This document shows, piece after piece, positions 36,277 to 48,110 of a stretch of 64,000 nt of DNA (position 1 is its first letter; every line of letters starts with the position of its first letter). The stretch is from Hygrocybe punicea. Taxonomy: Eukaryota > Basidiomycota > Agaricomycetes > Agaricales > Hygrophoraceae. A program made the position numbers and the translations under genes. The stretch lies in assembly GCA_963556145.1 (NCBI GenBank), contig OY744469.1, positions 1,674,001 through 1,738,000 on the forward strand, in the 5' to 3' direction. The notes under the pieces were generated by a model, which saw nothing but the letters and a program-made list of their open reading frames with translations, had not been told where the DNA came from and made no database searches.

Positions 36277-39200
36277 TTTATCTGAGTGAAAGGTTGATTT
36301 TACTACTACTGGACTTTTTAAAGAAGTTTTGGAATACTCCCTGGGTCATTGTAAATATTTTATGAAATTGGACCTTAGGTTTTCCTTTTTTGGAGTAAAC
36401 TGGAATAGGTGGTTCAAACCTCACCAGAATTATACAACACAATTTTTCCTGAACAAAGTGTCCTCAGCAGGTCTACATATATTTATTTAAGGCTGGGACT
36501 ACTATTGGGATTAGATAGCATTGTTCTCACTGAAGAAATGTAGTTTCTGTAGCTCAGCCACAGCCGCTACCCAGCAGTGACCAAGCTTAGTCAACTTTTT
36601 TTTTCTTTGGTTGCAGCCTACCTTTATGAAATACGCTGTAATTTGCACACTTTCAGGATTTCAATTCTCAGAATTGTTGAATTCCAAATCTGTAATCTCC
36701 CACAATTTCAGAATTCTGATTCCTGAGCTTCTCAAACCCATGGAATTACAATTCTCAGAATCCCAAAGCCTGCACTTTTGGAATTCCCATTCCTATCATT
36801 CCCAGCCTTGGAATTCCAATTCTCTGAATTCCCAGAACTTCTGAATCCTAATTCCCAGAACTATATTTCCCAGCATTTTTTAGCATCAAATAACTGTCCA
36901 ATACCACTTTGCAAAGTATCTGACCAGTATTGAAGCAGTACTATACTATTTTGCAAAGTTCTTTAAAAGTATTGAAACAGTGTCTTAAAAGTACTGAAAC
37001 AGTATCTTGAAAGTATTGACACAGTATCTTAAATCCACAATATGGCAACAGTACTATACTATTTCGTACTGTATCTTGATAGGATTCAAAAGGTATCCTA
37101 GTAGTGAAAGTGGCACAACTTCCTTACTGGTTTAATACTTTGATTCATCTTAGGCTGCAAGTATTCTATCCAAACTATACAGTACTTTGCTGTAGATACA
37201 GTAAAAGTAGTGAAACAAAAGGCTTGATGTTATTGAAAAGGTATAAGTCTCATTTTCCTTCATACTTTCAGATGAATTTGAGCACAAGTATTGTAGTTTT
37301 TTTCTTTTTTTATTATTATTATTATCAATGTTTATTCTCCTGTGTGGCGAACCATATGTCAGAGAATACAAAACACGTATACTATGTCATGTTCAGAGTC
37401 GAAGTCGTCACAAGTAACAAAGTGGGTCAGCAGTGCCAACCCGGGGTGGAAGAATATCCACATAATATAACTACCTATAAGGTGTGAAAAGTATATTAGT
37501 GTTTACAAGCGGGTTAATTAATAATGAGTAGAATTGAGAATGGAAATGAGAATGAGAATGAAAATGAGAATGGGAGTCCAAGTAGGGTGGCTGTTCATCG
37601 AGCAGATCAGGGTAGTGGGAGGGCAACAGATGGGTCACTACTCGAGGTCCAATATTGGGATATCCCCGAACGTCACCTGGAGGCGCCGAGATTCACTAAC
37701 GAAGCGGAGGACGTGTGGAAAGTACTTCGATGTGGAGAGGATGCGTTTAATAATGCCTGCGTCTCGTCTGATCTCGCGCCTTAGCTTCTCTCACGCGTGA
37801 TCATGCGCTCAGCAATGCAGCAGGTAGTGTTCCACTGTCTCGTTATATCGCTGACAGCATGGACAGAGGGGAGAGTTGGCACGCCGTATTCAATGGAGGT
37901 GTTGATTTAGTCCGATATGTCCTGTTCGCAGTTGCATGATTATCGCTGCGTGTTTCTTCGGTAGTGAGGCTGTGGCTCGTCGGTACGTTGATGGTGTGAA
38001 TCCTGGGTCAATGCCCCGTATCCGTGCAGAGTGCACTGAGTTGTGCCAGTGCTCTTGCGCTCGCCTTCGTAGTTTGTCGAGGAAGGCTCGTCGCACCGCC
38101 GATTTGCTATGTGGTAGTGGTTTGCGAAGGTTGGCCGGTAGTCTCTCTTGCAGTGTTACGTTGCCCCCTGCCGCAGCTTTGGCTCTCTCGTCCGCTTGTT
38201 CGTTTCCCTCGACTCCTTTATGACCTGGTATCCATCTCATGGTGAGCTCCAGATTCCTATGCTTCCGCCTTGTCATCGCCAGTCTCTTGTGTATGATATC
38301 GAAGATGTGATGCGATGGCACTGGTTTTATCAGTTCTAGAGCCTGGATTGCTGCCTGGTTGTCCGTGTATATCGACGCGGTTGTGACGTTATGCTCTTCC
38401 CTCAATAGTTCCATCCCTAGAATCATTCCGACACCCTCTCCTTCGTATACCCTGTGCTTCTTCATCGAGCCCAGCTTAGTCACTATGCTCTTCCACCTTC
38501 GCCTTCCTCTCTTGTGTAGCGTCTCCGCCGCCCCTATCCCTCCGTTTATTCCTGAGCCGTCTGTAAATATCTTCACGTCTGCGTTGTCAGTCCTTTCGTC
38601 CTCTATTGCTTTCTCCTTCGTGTCCCTGATGACTGTCTTCGCCCCAAATTCCCATTTAGTTCCTTGTCGTACGTTTTGAATTGTCTCCATCTTCCCTGGC
38701 ATTATGTCGTATGTCCAGATGAGATCGTGTAGTGGTGTAGGGTGTCTCTTTATGCGGCGCGCCCTTGCGTTCTTGACAGCTTTTCTGAGCGATTGCGCCG
38801 GGGGTAGTGTCGCAAGTCGTACTGCAGCCCGTTGCCATATTTTGTCTATTAGTAGGTGCATCGGTAGGACGTCTGCGTGTACATTCAGTACGTCTGTTGC
38901 TGTTGTTGATAGTCCTCCTGTAATCATCATCGTTGCCTTTCGCTGGATCAATGCCAGTTTCCTGACGATGGCTTTCCCTGTATCCGCTCTGCCCTCTTCC
39001 ACCCCTGGTCTTCGTTTCTGCGGAGTGAGGAACACTTCAGCTGCATACAGCATTCTCGGCACTGTGATAGCCATGTATAATTGTCGAATGTACTTAGCTG
39101 CTATACCACCTGCTACCCTCGACAGCCAGTTGAATTGTAGTATCCAGTCCTGTCCCTTCTTGATTGCCGCTGCTCCTTGCTCATGCCATCGTAGTTCACG

Positions 39201-40374
39201 GTCAATTGTGACCCCTAGTAATTTTACGTTTGTCTTCGATGGTATCACTATATCGTCGATGGTGATGGGATTTCTTTCGATCGGAATGCGTTTCCTCGGA
39301 TTATTTGGGTCAACTCATTTGCATCGCAACAGGTCCAGTAGTTGGAATTTCTCCATTCCGAATTCACAATTGTGTTCTCTTGCCCACTGGAAGACTCCCC
39401 CCTCTCGTCTCATTATGTCTCGTATTCCCGTGTGTGTCTCATTGAAGTTCTCCCCTACCTTTATGATGTTGGAGTCATCAATGTATATTATGCCGAATTC
39501 CCCTCTTTTTTCGTTCATCGTGTCGAGCTGGCTTGAGTTGTATATTATGTAGCATATCTGTGAGAAGGGGTCTCCTTGGTCCAGCCCATTGTCAATATCA
39601 AATGGCGTAGAGGTGAAGTCATCGAATGTAAGCACTGTACGTTGTTTCTCCAATCGCCGCTCCATCCACTCCGTGATCTCAATCGGTATGCCTCACATTT
39701 TCATATCGTGCATTAGCCAGTCGATTGCCATACTGGGAAAAGCCCCTTTCACATCCAGCGAGAGTAGTGATGCTACTTTACCTTTTCTCCACGCGTCCTT
39801 CACTATTTTGATGAGGTATAGTAGGGCATCGGTCGCACTTTGTCCTGGCCTCCCGCCAAAGTGGCATGGCGGGATCATGCCTGTCTTTTTGCACATACAT
39901 ATGATGTCCTCCGTTATGCATGCGTTCAGGAGCCTTGCGTACCCGTTTGACAGCACTATGGGTCTCCATGCTCCCAGCACTGCATAATTCGATTTCCCTG
40001 GCTTTGAGTACCGGCGTTTCTGTTGCCGCCCATTGTTCTGGGTATATCTTGAGTGTGAACATAGCCCAGAATATTGGGCCTAGTGTTGCCGTAGTTCGGT
40101 TCCGAACCTAGCCGAACCTGGTTCAAACCCCGAACTGAACCCGGGGTTCAGTCTAAGTTCAGCCAAATGCTGAACCGGACCGCAGGTTCGGTTCAGGGTT
40201 TCGAGGCTGGCCGGATTTCCTGAACGGCTCCAAACCACGTCCAAACCGCGAACGCAAATATTTTTAAGGTATTTATTTCATTTGTTTTTCGTATTTCTTT
40301 ACTTACTTTTTCGTGTTAAACAGTATCATGTGACCATTACACGAAGGTTTCACCAACAACAACAACGCAAGGCC

Positions 40375-40457
40375 AATGAACGCGACACAATGTCGCGTTC
40401 ATTGACACAGGTAAGTCTCAACATTTATCTTAACTTTACTAATATTATCTGTTCCAG
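40375..40457 (+). other. Hairpin followed by intron-like segment
   Basis: AATGAACGCGACA pairs perfectly with TGTCGCGTTCATT across a 3-nt loop (40375-40403). Seven bases later GTAAGT begins a 47-bp segment (40411-40457) with TACTAAT and a TTCCAG end, a complete fungal intron signature in a non-coding element. Confidence 0.55.
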
Positions 40458-40932
40458 GAAACTCGACCACGACCACATCGCGAGCACACCACCGCGGCAC
40501 AAAATGGATCACAATGCCAACGCAATGCCAACGGATGCGGGACAGCCACAACACCACCACCACCACCACCACCACCAGTGGTGGCAATGGCAACATCAAC
40601 GTCAACGTCAACAACGACAATGGCAACAGCAACGGCAACAATGACGATGGCAACGGCCAGCAGCAGCAGCAGCGCCGGCAACAGCAGCAATGCAGCAATG
40701 CCGGCAGCAGCAGCAACGCCGGCAGCAGCAGCCGTGGCAGCAACACCACCCACGGGACAGCCGCAACATCACCACCACCACCACCACCACCACCAGCGGC
40801 AATGGCAACAGCAACAGCAGCAGCAGTGCCAGCAGCAACTGCAACGACAGCAGCAGCAGCAGCAACAGAAGCAGCAGTGGGAGTGTGGGTGTAGCCCGCG
40901 CTCCCATTTCCACGGCAGCTCATCCAATGCCG

Positions 40933-40964
<32 letters not shown>

Positions 40965-41141
40965 GGCGGCAGCAGCAGCAGCAGCGGCAACGGCAATGGC
41001 AATGGCAATGACAATGGCAGCGGCAGCAGCAGCAGTTGCAGCAGCAATGGCCATGGCAGCGGCAGCAACAGCGACAGTGGCAACAGCAACGGCAGCAGCA
41101 GCAGCAGCAGCAGCGCTGGACGGCTCCCCTGCAGCCCAACT

Positions 41142-41195
41142 ACCTCACGAAGTGCAGCGCCGTATCAATTGATATGTGCCTGCCATTCGCGAGGA
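41142..41195. repeat. Double-palindrome motif, copy in the 1.3-kb hAT
   Basis: Core TATCAATTGATA with outer arms ACCTCACGAA and TTCGCGAGGA. It lies about 190 bp from the right end of the element. Confidence 0.6.
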
Positions 41196-42885
41196 GAACA
41201 GAGCTCATGGGGTGAGCCCACCTCGGTCCGGGGTTCAGACCGCGTCTGAACCCAGACCGAACGCGGACAGACAGTTCGATGCCGTCTGGGTCCAGGTTTG
41301 GCCCAGCGCCAAACCGGACCCGAAGTTCGGTTCACGGTTCCGCCAAAAAGGGTCGGAACCGGACTGAACTGAACTTCGGCAACACTAATTGGGCCCAGGA
41401 ATGGCACTATCATTTCGCAAGCCTGTATGAAAACCACGTTATGGATTGTGCCTGCCTTTGTTGCTTTTTTGGGTTTCATTCTTCAGATTGCCCGGTGTAT
41501 TTGTTCATCGGTGATTAGTTCGAAATCCCACACAGGTGAGGGGTATTCTGGCTGGGCTGGGACTGAAGTTGTCAGTGGTTTAGCAGGGAAGAACGTTTCA
41601 TAGAACCATTTGCTTTTCTCCTCATTGCTCACTGCCTCCCTTGTTTCGCCAGTGGTTGCGCTTGTCTCTCTAAGTGTTGGAATTCTCGCCCTTCCTCCAT
41701 CAGACGCCGGTCCCATTACCAATCGGCTCACTGTCCACATGCTTGATTTGCTTATTCCCTCTAGCCACTCAACCCAGTGTTCTGTCTTGGTCCGCCTGAT
41801 TTGTTCAGCGTATGCATTCCTCGCTTTCCGGTATTCCTCGTGCACGGGGTGGTTATGGTTCTCGCGATGTCTGTACACTTTCTTTCCTAGGCTCCTCACT
41901 CTCGTCCTCACAACCATTAGTTCTTCATTCCACCACCGCTTGCTGTATGGGGATGGTTTGGTTGTTGGGATTACATTCGCTATTGCGTGTTGTATTGCAC
42001 TGTCCAGGTTGGCTAGGGCCCGGTGAAATTTTTCGACGTTCTCAATTTCACATGGTCCCTCTATTCCCGCCAGTTTCTCCCCCAGTACTTCCCGGAACTT
42101 TGTCCAATTGGCCTCCTCGTATTTGGGCCTTGGTTTGAATCTGGACCCGCATACCGTGATGTCAAGCGTATACATTATTGGGAGGTGGTCTGATTTCGCT
42201 GGCCTGTCCTCGGGCCGTGTATCGCAGGTTATGAATTGGTCTAGGAGCGTGTCAGTGCAGAATACGTTGTCCACTCTTGTCATGTTGCCGGTCGCCAGCG
42301 CTTGTAGTGTCAGAATCCCTTCCGGCAGTGCCATTCGCATGTTATGTCACCCGATAAGTTCCAATAGTGTTGTGGCTGCTTCTAAATTGGCCGTAGTGAA
42401 TAGGTGGGCGTTTCTTTCCTCGTCCCATAGCGGATGATGTCGGTTGAAGTCCCCCGCCCATATGTATTGAACTGGTCTGGCGGGTGCGTTCCGTGCTGCC
42501 TGACTGTTCATATATTCTCCTAGCTTTGTCAGGGTGTCGTCGTTGGTGCAGTCGATGTACGTATTAATGATTTGTATAGTACCGAATGGCCCAACGAGCT
42601 GGACCGCGGTGAGATCGGTGGCTGGTATAATTATGGGTGACCATGTATTGGAGTCGATTAGTTTGCTGACGAGTATTACTGATCTTGTCGGGTTAGTACT
42701 GTGTGTGTCGTGATGTCAGGGGGGGTATATAACGGTGTAGTATCCATTAGCCCTTGTGAGGCCTTTGAAGTCGAAGTAGGGCTCTTGTATTAGTATGAAT
42801 GCGTGTTCTTTCTTCACGGCCTTGAGCATATCCAGCTGGGCTATTAGCGACTTAATTACATTTTGTTGCCATATGGATACCTGCT

Positions 42886-44901
42886 TCATGTGTACAGGTC
42901 CTTGATTGACTGCGCGGATGGCGTTTCCTGTCTACGTTGGCTTGGTGGCTCTGTATCCATTGCATTTGTGGGTGCTTGTCTCACTGGTGGGGTGATGATG
43001 TACACTGGACCCGTCAGCAGTTCGTCTCCCCATCCTCCTGGCGTGGATGTCGGCCCAGGTTGTGTTCCCCATATGATGTCCAGGGTCTGTTGTGATGTCC
43101 TACTGCTACCCTGCCCTCCCTGACTTGCACCGTTTTGCGTTGACAACGTTCGGAAGCCCGCTCCCCTTGTAAATCCATGTCCCGAGTCTTGATTTCATGC
43201 TGTCTTGGGGCCGCCTCAACCTATACTCCATCCCTGTCTGTTTCGGGTCTCTATGTTATATCCACCTTTTGCGCTGTCGTGTGCACCTCCTTCCCATGGT
43301 CGTTGTTCCTGTCTCCGTCCATCATTTCTCCATGCTTGGTCAAAGTTGCCCACTCGGGCACCGCCCTCATCTGTACGTCCCCATGTCCTGGGCTCGTTTG
43401 TTGGAAATAGCCTATACTTCGCCTCCGTGTTATACTCACTCATCTTCTTTACTCTTTCCTGGAATATCCTGCAGTTCCGGTCTGCTGCACCGTGTCCCAT
43501 TTCTTTGCAGTTGGCGCATTTGAGGGGTGTTCCTCCTTCCACTCCGCAGCTGCGGTCGGATGTGCGATGCATCCCGGCACATCTCGCGCATACATCGTGT
43601 ATTGATTTGCACTCTTTTGCAATGTGTCCGAAGCCTTGACATCTCATGCATCGATGTGGCTCTTGTAGTAGCTTCCTAGTCCGGCATTGTTTCCCTTCGA
43701 TGTACACTCCGTATTCCAGAATGTGATTTGCGGTTTCCCGTGACGCAAGACCCAGTATGAGAAACGCGTATCGTTGCCCTTCCACATGCAGATGTGCAGG
43801 TTTTAGCCATCTCGCTTCGCATATTGACATCTTTGGCAGTGCGCTATCTTGTTCGATTTTTTCGAGGGCCGCTTGTCTCTCTGGGTCGAGTGTTGTGGGG
43901 ACATACTCCACTACTACCTGGCATAGTCCTGCCATCATCATGGACGCCCCGCCGAATTGGGATATGAATTCTTTCATGACGTCAGTTCTGCGCATGTATC
44001 ATGCTGCCTCCACGGTGTTCAATGAGTATATAATCATGCCCACCTGGGTACGTTGTGCTCCGACGAATGTCATACCATCTGGCTTGTCTGCCACCATAAT
44101 TCCCATCATGTCTAGTGCGAGCTTGGCCTTCTCGACCAGTTCTCTCTCGGTTAGCGTTCCGAGGGTATTGTTCGCAGATTTCGGGTCTTTCTTGACTATA
44201 ATCTGTCTGTCGATGATGTCTCCTCTTGAGATGGATGCTGCGTGTTCTGGGGGTATTGGTACACGCATCCTGGCAGCGTTGGCATATGATGTTGGCGTTC
44301 CGTTTCTGTTATTGAGTTCTTGTGTTTCCCCATCTTAGGCCGTCTGGAGTTGTATCGCCACTGCCTTGGCCTCCTCTAGGCTCGATGTGATGCGGTCGAC
44401 GTCCGCGTGCAGCTCCTCCATAGTTTTGGTTAGTGATATCGTTGAGTTCCTTATCTCCTGCTCGCATGCTCCCATTTTGTCTTGTGTTTGCTCCATGCTT
44501 TCCGTAATTTGCGCTATCCTTGAGAAGACGGGATCCTCCAATTTGTTGCATATTGTCTCCACAATATTCCCTGCTACCTCTTCCATTTGGATGCTTTCCA
44601 GCACGAAGGCTACCACTCTCAGGACGTTTGTGCACGATCTCGGCATTCTGGTCATTGCAGCCGCCACTCTTAGTATGGCAATCGCTAGGGTCTGTGGAGT
44701 TATGGGCTCTCCGTTGACGATGTATGCCTCGCGTTCGAGTAGTGTTTTTCCTTCCTCTGCGTTGTGGACATCTGATGATATACTACTTTTCTTGATTACT
44801 TCTGATCTAGTGGGTCTCCGTGTCGTATCCGTACTGTCCGTATTTTCTGTTTGTCGTATTTGGCTTGGTGTTAGAGTACCTGACTTGCCTTTTGGTGGCA
44901 T
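42886..44901 (-). pseudogene. LINE ORF1 (gag-like, zinc knuckles)
   Basis: Starts MPPKGKSGTL with a coiled-coil-like N-terminal half. The C-terminal half has three CCHC-type knuckles (CMRCQGFGHIAKEC, CARCAGMH..DRSC, CANCKEMGHG..RNC). It ends SIKDLYT, with its stop overlapping the ORF2 ATG. In-frame TAA near 44338 and TGA near 44000, 43216 and 43185 each lie one C-to-T step from CAA or CGA. It is an RNA-binding nucleocapsid-like protein by family. Confidence 0.8.
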
Positions 44902-45558
44902 TTCTCTCAGGATCTATGGGATTTTGTTTCGTTTATCTTGTGTGTGTGTCCTCACAGTATGATGTATTAGTGTTGGGGAAGTTTGGTCTCAGACCGACCC
45001 AAGCCCGGTTTAGACCGAACCAAAACCGCCGGTTTCGGTTTCGGTTTGGGAAATTTCGGCTGAGACCGAACCGTTCAGTCTCCGGTTTGGAGATTTGGCC
45101 GCGGGCCGAAACGGTTTCAAACTCAGTTTGAACCGCAAACCGACAGTCCAAAGTCGGCTACATGGCTGACTTCGAAAGTCACCCAAAGTCACCAACCCCA
45201 CCAACAACACCCCCGATATACGCCAAACGAAGATGATGGAGCACCCGAGGTCAACAAAACGGGTGGCGGGGTACTCCCCGCCGCCCGCATATGTTTTTGA
45301 TTTTTATTTATTCGAACTTAACTAACGCATTTACAAATTGCACCACCACGGCCGCCACCACCACCACCACCACCACCACCACCACGACAACGGCAATGAC
45401 AACGGCAACGACAACGGCAACGGTTACAACCACTGTCAATGCCACGCCGGACGCGCCAACAGCAACGCCCACGGCCCACCCCCAGTGCCACGCCAAATAT
45501 GTTCAAAACGCGCGCCAAACGTATGTGAATGGGGTGGAGTCAACAAGGTGGAAGAGCA

Positions 45559-45636
45559 GCAGGGTGGTGCATCCACCCTGCTCCTTCGTGGTATGTACCT
45601 TTATTCATTTTTCACTGATTTATTTGTCCATTATAG
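45559..45636 (+). other. Hairpin next to intron-like segment
   Basis: GCAGGGTGG and CCACCCTGC form a perfect 9-bp stem with a 5-nt loop (45559-45581). Nine bases later GTATGT opens a 46-bp segment ending TTATAG (45591-45636). Confidence 0.55.
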
Positions 45637-46008
45637 AACGCGGCACTGTACCACCACCACCACGCAACACTAACACCACCGAGGAAGGCCAACGTGGGGT
45701 CAACCTGGCCGTCATCGTGTACAATGCGTATGATGCGTCCGGACACCCTTGCAAAGAGGCTCCTATGCCACCACCACCACGCGTCCGCCGAAAACAACCA
45801 AAGCGGCCCAGCCGTCGTCGCGTGCACAACGCGTATGACACGTGGGGCACCACCACCACCACCACCATCACGCGTCCACCGAAAACGGCCAACGCAGTCA
45901 ACCCACATCGCATGTACAACGCGTGTGACGCGTCGGGACACCCATGGAGAAGCCCACGTGCGGCTCAATGCTGGCGCAGGGTGTGCCAGCACCCCAGCAC
46001 CCCAATCT

Positions 46009-46063
46009 CACCTCGCAAACAGGCTGGCCACATCAATTGACGTGCGCAGCACTGTTGCGAGGT
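46009..46063. repeat. Double-palindrome motif, copy in the second 1.3-kb hAT
   Basis: Outer arms ACCTCGCAAACAG and CTGTTGCGAGGT with core ATCAATTGACGT. The arms differ from the 57-kb copies by matched changes on both sides. It lies about 190 bp from the right end. Confidence 0.6.
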
Positions 46064-46514
46064 CAGAATGGTGCAGGGGCACTGAGCACTAGCGGTCCGC
46101 GGTTCAGACCGCGTTTGGACCAAAACCGAACCGATGCAAATGGTTTGCATCGGTTTCGGTCTGGTTTGGGGACTTTGGGTGGAAAACCGGACCATTCGGT
46201 TTCCGGTTTGAGCAAAAAGGCCCCAAACCGGACCAAACCGAACTTCCCCAACACTACGATGTATAGTGTTCCCCAATGAAATAATAGTTCGTGCGCTCTA
46301 TATTTTCCGTTTTTTGTGCACCGGCCACCACTTGTTCCGTCTGGGGTCCCAGTCGGGGTGCCGCATGGTAGCTAGTCAAGAGAGTCCAAGTATTGTAGTT
46401 TATATCTGAATACTGTTACAATACCATGTTGAAAGTTCTGGTAATGATATTTAGTATACTTGTCAAGTACTTTCAAGATACTGTGTGACATGGTATGCTA
46501 CTGCGCACCCTGTG

Positions 46515-48110
46515 TAATTCCCTCCCCTTCACATACTCGGCTAACTTCTCTGACAAAGAATATGAAAAGCAAAAAATGCTCTTCATCATCAAGACATCCG
46601 AACACACCCACACCTTCTCTATCCCCTCCTGGCACCCTTCTACCTTCCTCCACAAAACCCACCTCCCAGAATGTCCTGTTGCCTCTGTTCTTCCCATCCC
46701 TCCCAACCTTTTTGCAAAGGCAGCGGCGGTGACCCCTTGTCTGCCGTCTGCCTCATCTGTTGTTGCAGGGGCCATTTCTTCCTGAACTGCACCACTACTT
46801 CCTTTGAAGGTGGCTCCACCCTCTATGCCTGTACTCGTAAAACTGACATCATCGCAATCAGAGGTACATTCACCCTCTGTAGAATCTGGAATTTCAAAGG
46901 TGAGGCCACAGCTTGCACCCATGGAGAAAAATGCACACACCACTGCACCTTCTGTGGAGACAAGAACCATTTCTCTTTCTCCTGGACTTGCCACAAAGAA
47001 CCTCCCAAGAAACTCTGACATCACGTCTCTCAAAGTCCTCAATTTCCATGACCCTAGACATGACCCCCTGTACCACCCCACTACCTTGCTCCACTTCCCA
47101 CAACACCATCTTCTCTTGCATCCTAACCCCATACTCCACAGATGCCTTTGCCTCCTTCCTAGATAAACATGGCCTTTCCAATAAATACCCCTTTCTATTC
47201 CACAACCTTAGATTTGGCTTCCCAATGGGTGAGTTTCTGCCCCTCAAAGAAACTATAATCTTCCAAAACCACCCATCTGCCCTCCTCCATGGAGACTACA
47301 TCAAAGATTACCTTGTAGAAGAAGTCAAATCCAAGCACATGAGTGGCCCATACTCCTGCAAAGAGATGGAACAAATCCTCAAAGGCCCTTTCCAATCCTT
47401 CCTGATTATTGTCAACTCCCAACTGCAACCAGATGGCCTACCTGATAAACTCAGAATATGCCACCACCTTTCAAAAGGTGATTGTCTACACCCATCCACA
47501 AACCATTTCGTTGATAACTCCAAATTCCCCACTTGTTTTGCTTCCACTGCTAAAATATCAGAAATTGTGAGTCCCTCCTCCCCTCTCCTCCCCCATACCC
47601 ATTAAGGCATCCCCTCCACAGACCTATCCTGGTGCCTGTTGCCCATCCCAGCACCAATCCCACCTATTTTGGCCTTACGTCACCTATTCTGGCTATACCA
47701 CCCATTTGGGTCCTTTTCTTGTCACCTATCATGGTGCTTACCCCCTACCCCATAGATTGCCAACCCCCCCAGCACACAAGCAATGACACTAGACATTGCA
47801 AAATTCCACCAAACCTGCCCCATCCACCCCAGGCACAAGCCATGGTTTGTAGTTCAAAGCTCGGATGGCTTTTACCCAGACCACATATGCCCTATCAGCT
47901 GCTCCTCTTCTAGCAGTAATGCTGGAATGATCTCCAATGCCAGTGTCAATATTAAGGTGTCTGGCCCATCATAAAATTTGAAGATGACCTTTCTGTCTTC
48001 CACACCCCTGTCCCTGGCTCGCTCCCCCCTTATACATACCCTTACAACCATAATAGCGCACTACACCGCATCTCCTCCTTACAAATGTTTGAGTAGCTGA
48101 TTGTGTACCT
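46515..48110 (+). pseudogene. DIRS-like retroelement, zinc-finger protein and reverse-transcriptase fragments
   Basis: Continues the frame broken at 34889 (NSLPFTYSANFSDKEY). Then come Cys/His clusters (LICCCRGHFFLNC, CTFCGDKNHFSFSWTC near 46740-47010), a block NLRFGFPMGEF (47210), HHLSKGDCLHP (47460), and reverse-transcriptase-like pieces TLDIAKFHQTCPIHP and SSSNAGMISNA (47785-47940) and IKFEDDLSVFHTP (47973-48020), the last in the place of the catalytic DD motif. Pieces lie in different frames, so it is degenerate. I assign it to DIRS-like elements from memory of similar agaricomycete proteins; no recombinase domain was found. Confidence 0.5.

Larger units (their letters stand above)
40081..41387. 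mobile_element. Non-autonomous hAT, CAG/CCA-rich (1.3 kb)
   Basis: TAGTGTTGCCG and CGGCAACACTA ends, with a perfect 8-bp duplication ATTGGGCC at 40073-40080 and 41388-41395. Subterminal GGTTCGG/CCGAACC repeats occur on both sides. The interior is CAG, CCA and CAA triplet-rich (40540-41130), giving open frames of Gln, Ser or Ala runs with no domain. An intron-like segment lies at 40411-40457. Confidence 0.9.
37638..42889 (-). pseudogene. LINE ORF2: endonuclease, reverse transcriptase, RNase H
   Basis: Starts at the Met at 42889, overlapping the ORF1 stop as ATGA. APE-type endonuclease: IWAGDFNRHHPLW and SDHLPI. Reverse transcriptase: FGGRPGQSATDAL, SLDVKGAFPS, GLDQGDP, YIDDSN. RNase H: FTDGSGINGG, YTDNQAAIQAL, WIPGHKGVEGNEQADE. 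A C-terminal CPCCQRYNETVEHYLLHC knuckle and about 55 more codons run to TAG at 37638. At least eight in-frame TGA codons (each one C-to-T step from CGA) and a one-base shift near 40000 disable it. A 1.3-kb hAT lies in the frame at 40081-41387; removing it with one duplication restores LGPIFWAMF. RNase H places it nearest the Tad/I-type groups. Confidence 0.88.
44968..46256. mobile_element. Non-autonomous hAT in the LINE 5' region (1.3 kb)
   Basis: Ends TAGTGTTGGGGAAGTTTGGT and complement. The 8-bp duplication TGATGTAT (44960-44967) against CGATGTAT (46257-46264) has one mismatch. Subterminal CCGAACC/GGTTTCGG repeats occur. The interior is CCA/CAC-rich (45338-45390) and has a hairpin plus intron-like segment and a double-palindrome copy. 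No transposase. Confidence 0.85.
37300..46385 (-). mobile_element. Full-length Tad-like LINE, interrupted by two hAT elements
   Basis: The 15-bp duplication CAAGTATTGTAGTTT lies at 37285-37299 and 46386-46400. The 3' end on the minus strand is a TAA-repeat plus A-rich tail (37300-37330). ORF1 has zinc knuckles; ORF2 has endonuclease, reverse transcriptase and RNase H. Without the two hATs and their duplications it is about 6.5 kb. The uninterrupted target is visible in the left palindrome arm near 35000-35030. Confidence 0.9.
34892..46514. mobile_element. 2.5-kb palindromic TAA-flanked element (PIF/Harbinger-type MITE), split by a LINE
   Basis: Ends CACAGGGTGCGCAGTAGC and its complement, flanked by TAA (34889-34891 and 46515-46517). 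The left arm is 34892-35832. The right arm is 36467-37299 plus 46401-46514, and the spacer is 35833-36466. Arms contain repeated AGTACTTT..GATACTGT and GGAATTCC/TTCTGAGAATT motifs. It has no transposase. A 3-bp TAA duplication points to PIF/Harbinger-type mobilisation (inference). Confidence 0.8.

Noticed and set aside
40399..41249. Overlapping open frames of Gln, Ser, Ala, Cys or Leu runs
   Set aside because: CAG/CCA triplet repeats inside a non-autonomous hAT, open in several frames at once.
46251..46274. TAGTGTTCCCC right after the 44968 hAT, resembling another hAT end
   Set aside because: Only the first few bases match, there is no partner end or duplication, and it belongs to the LINE 5' region.
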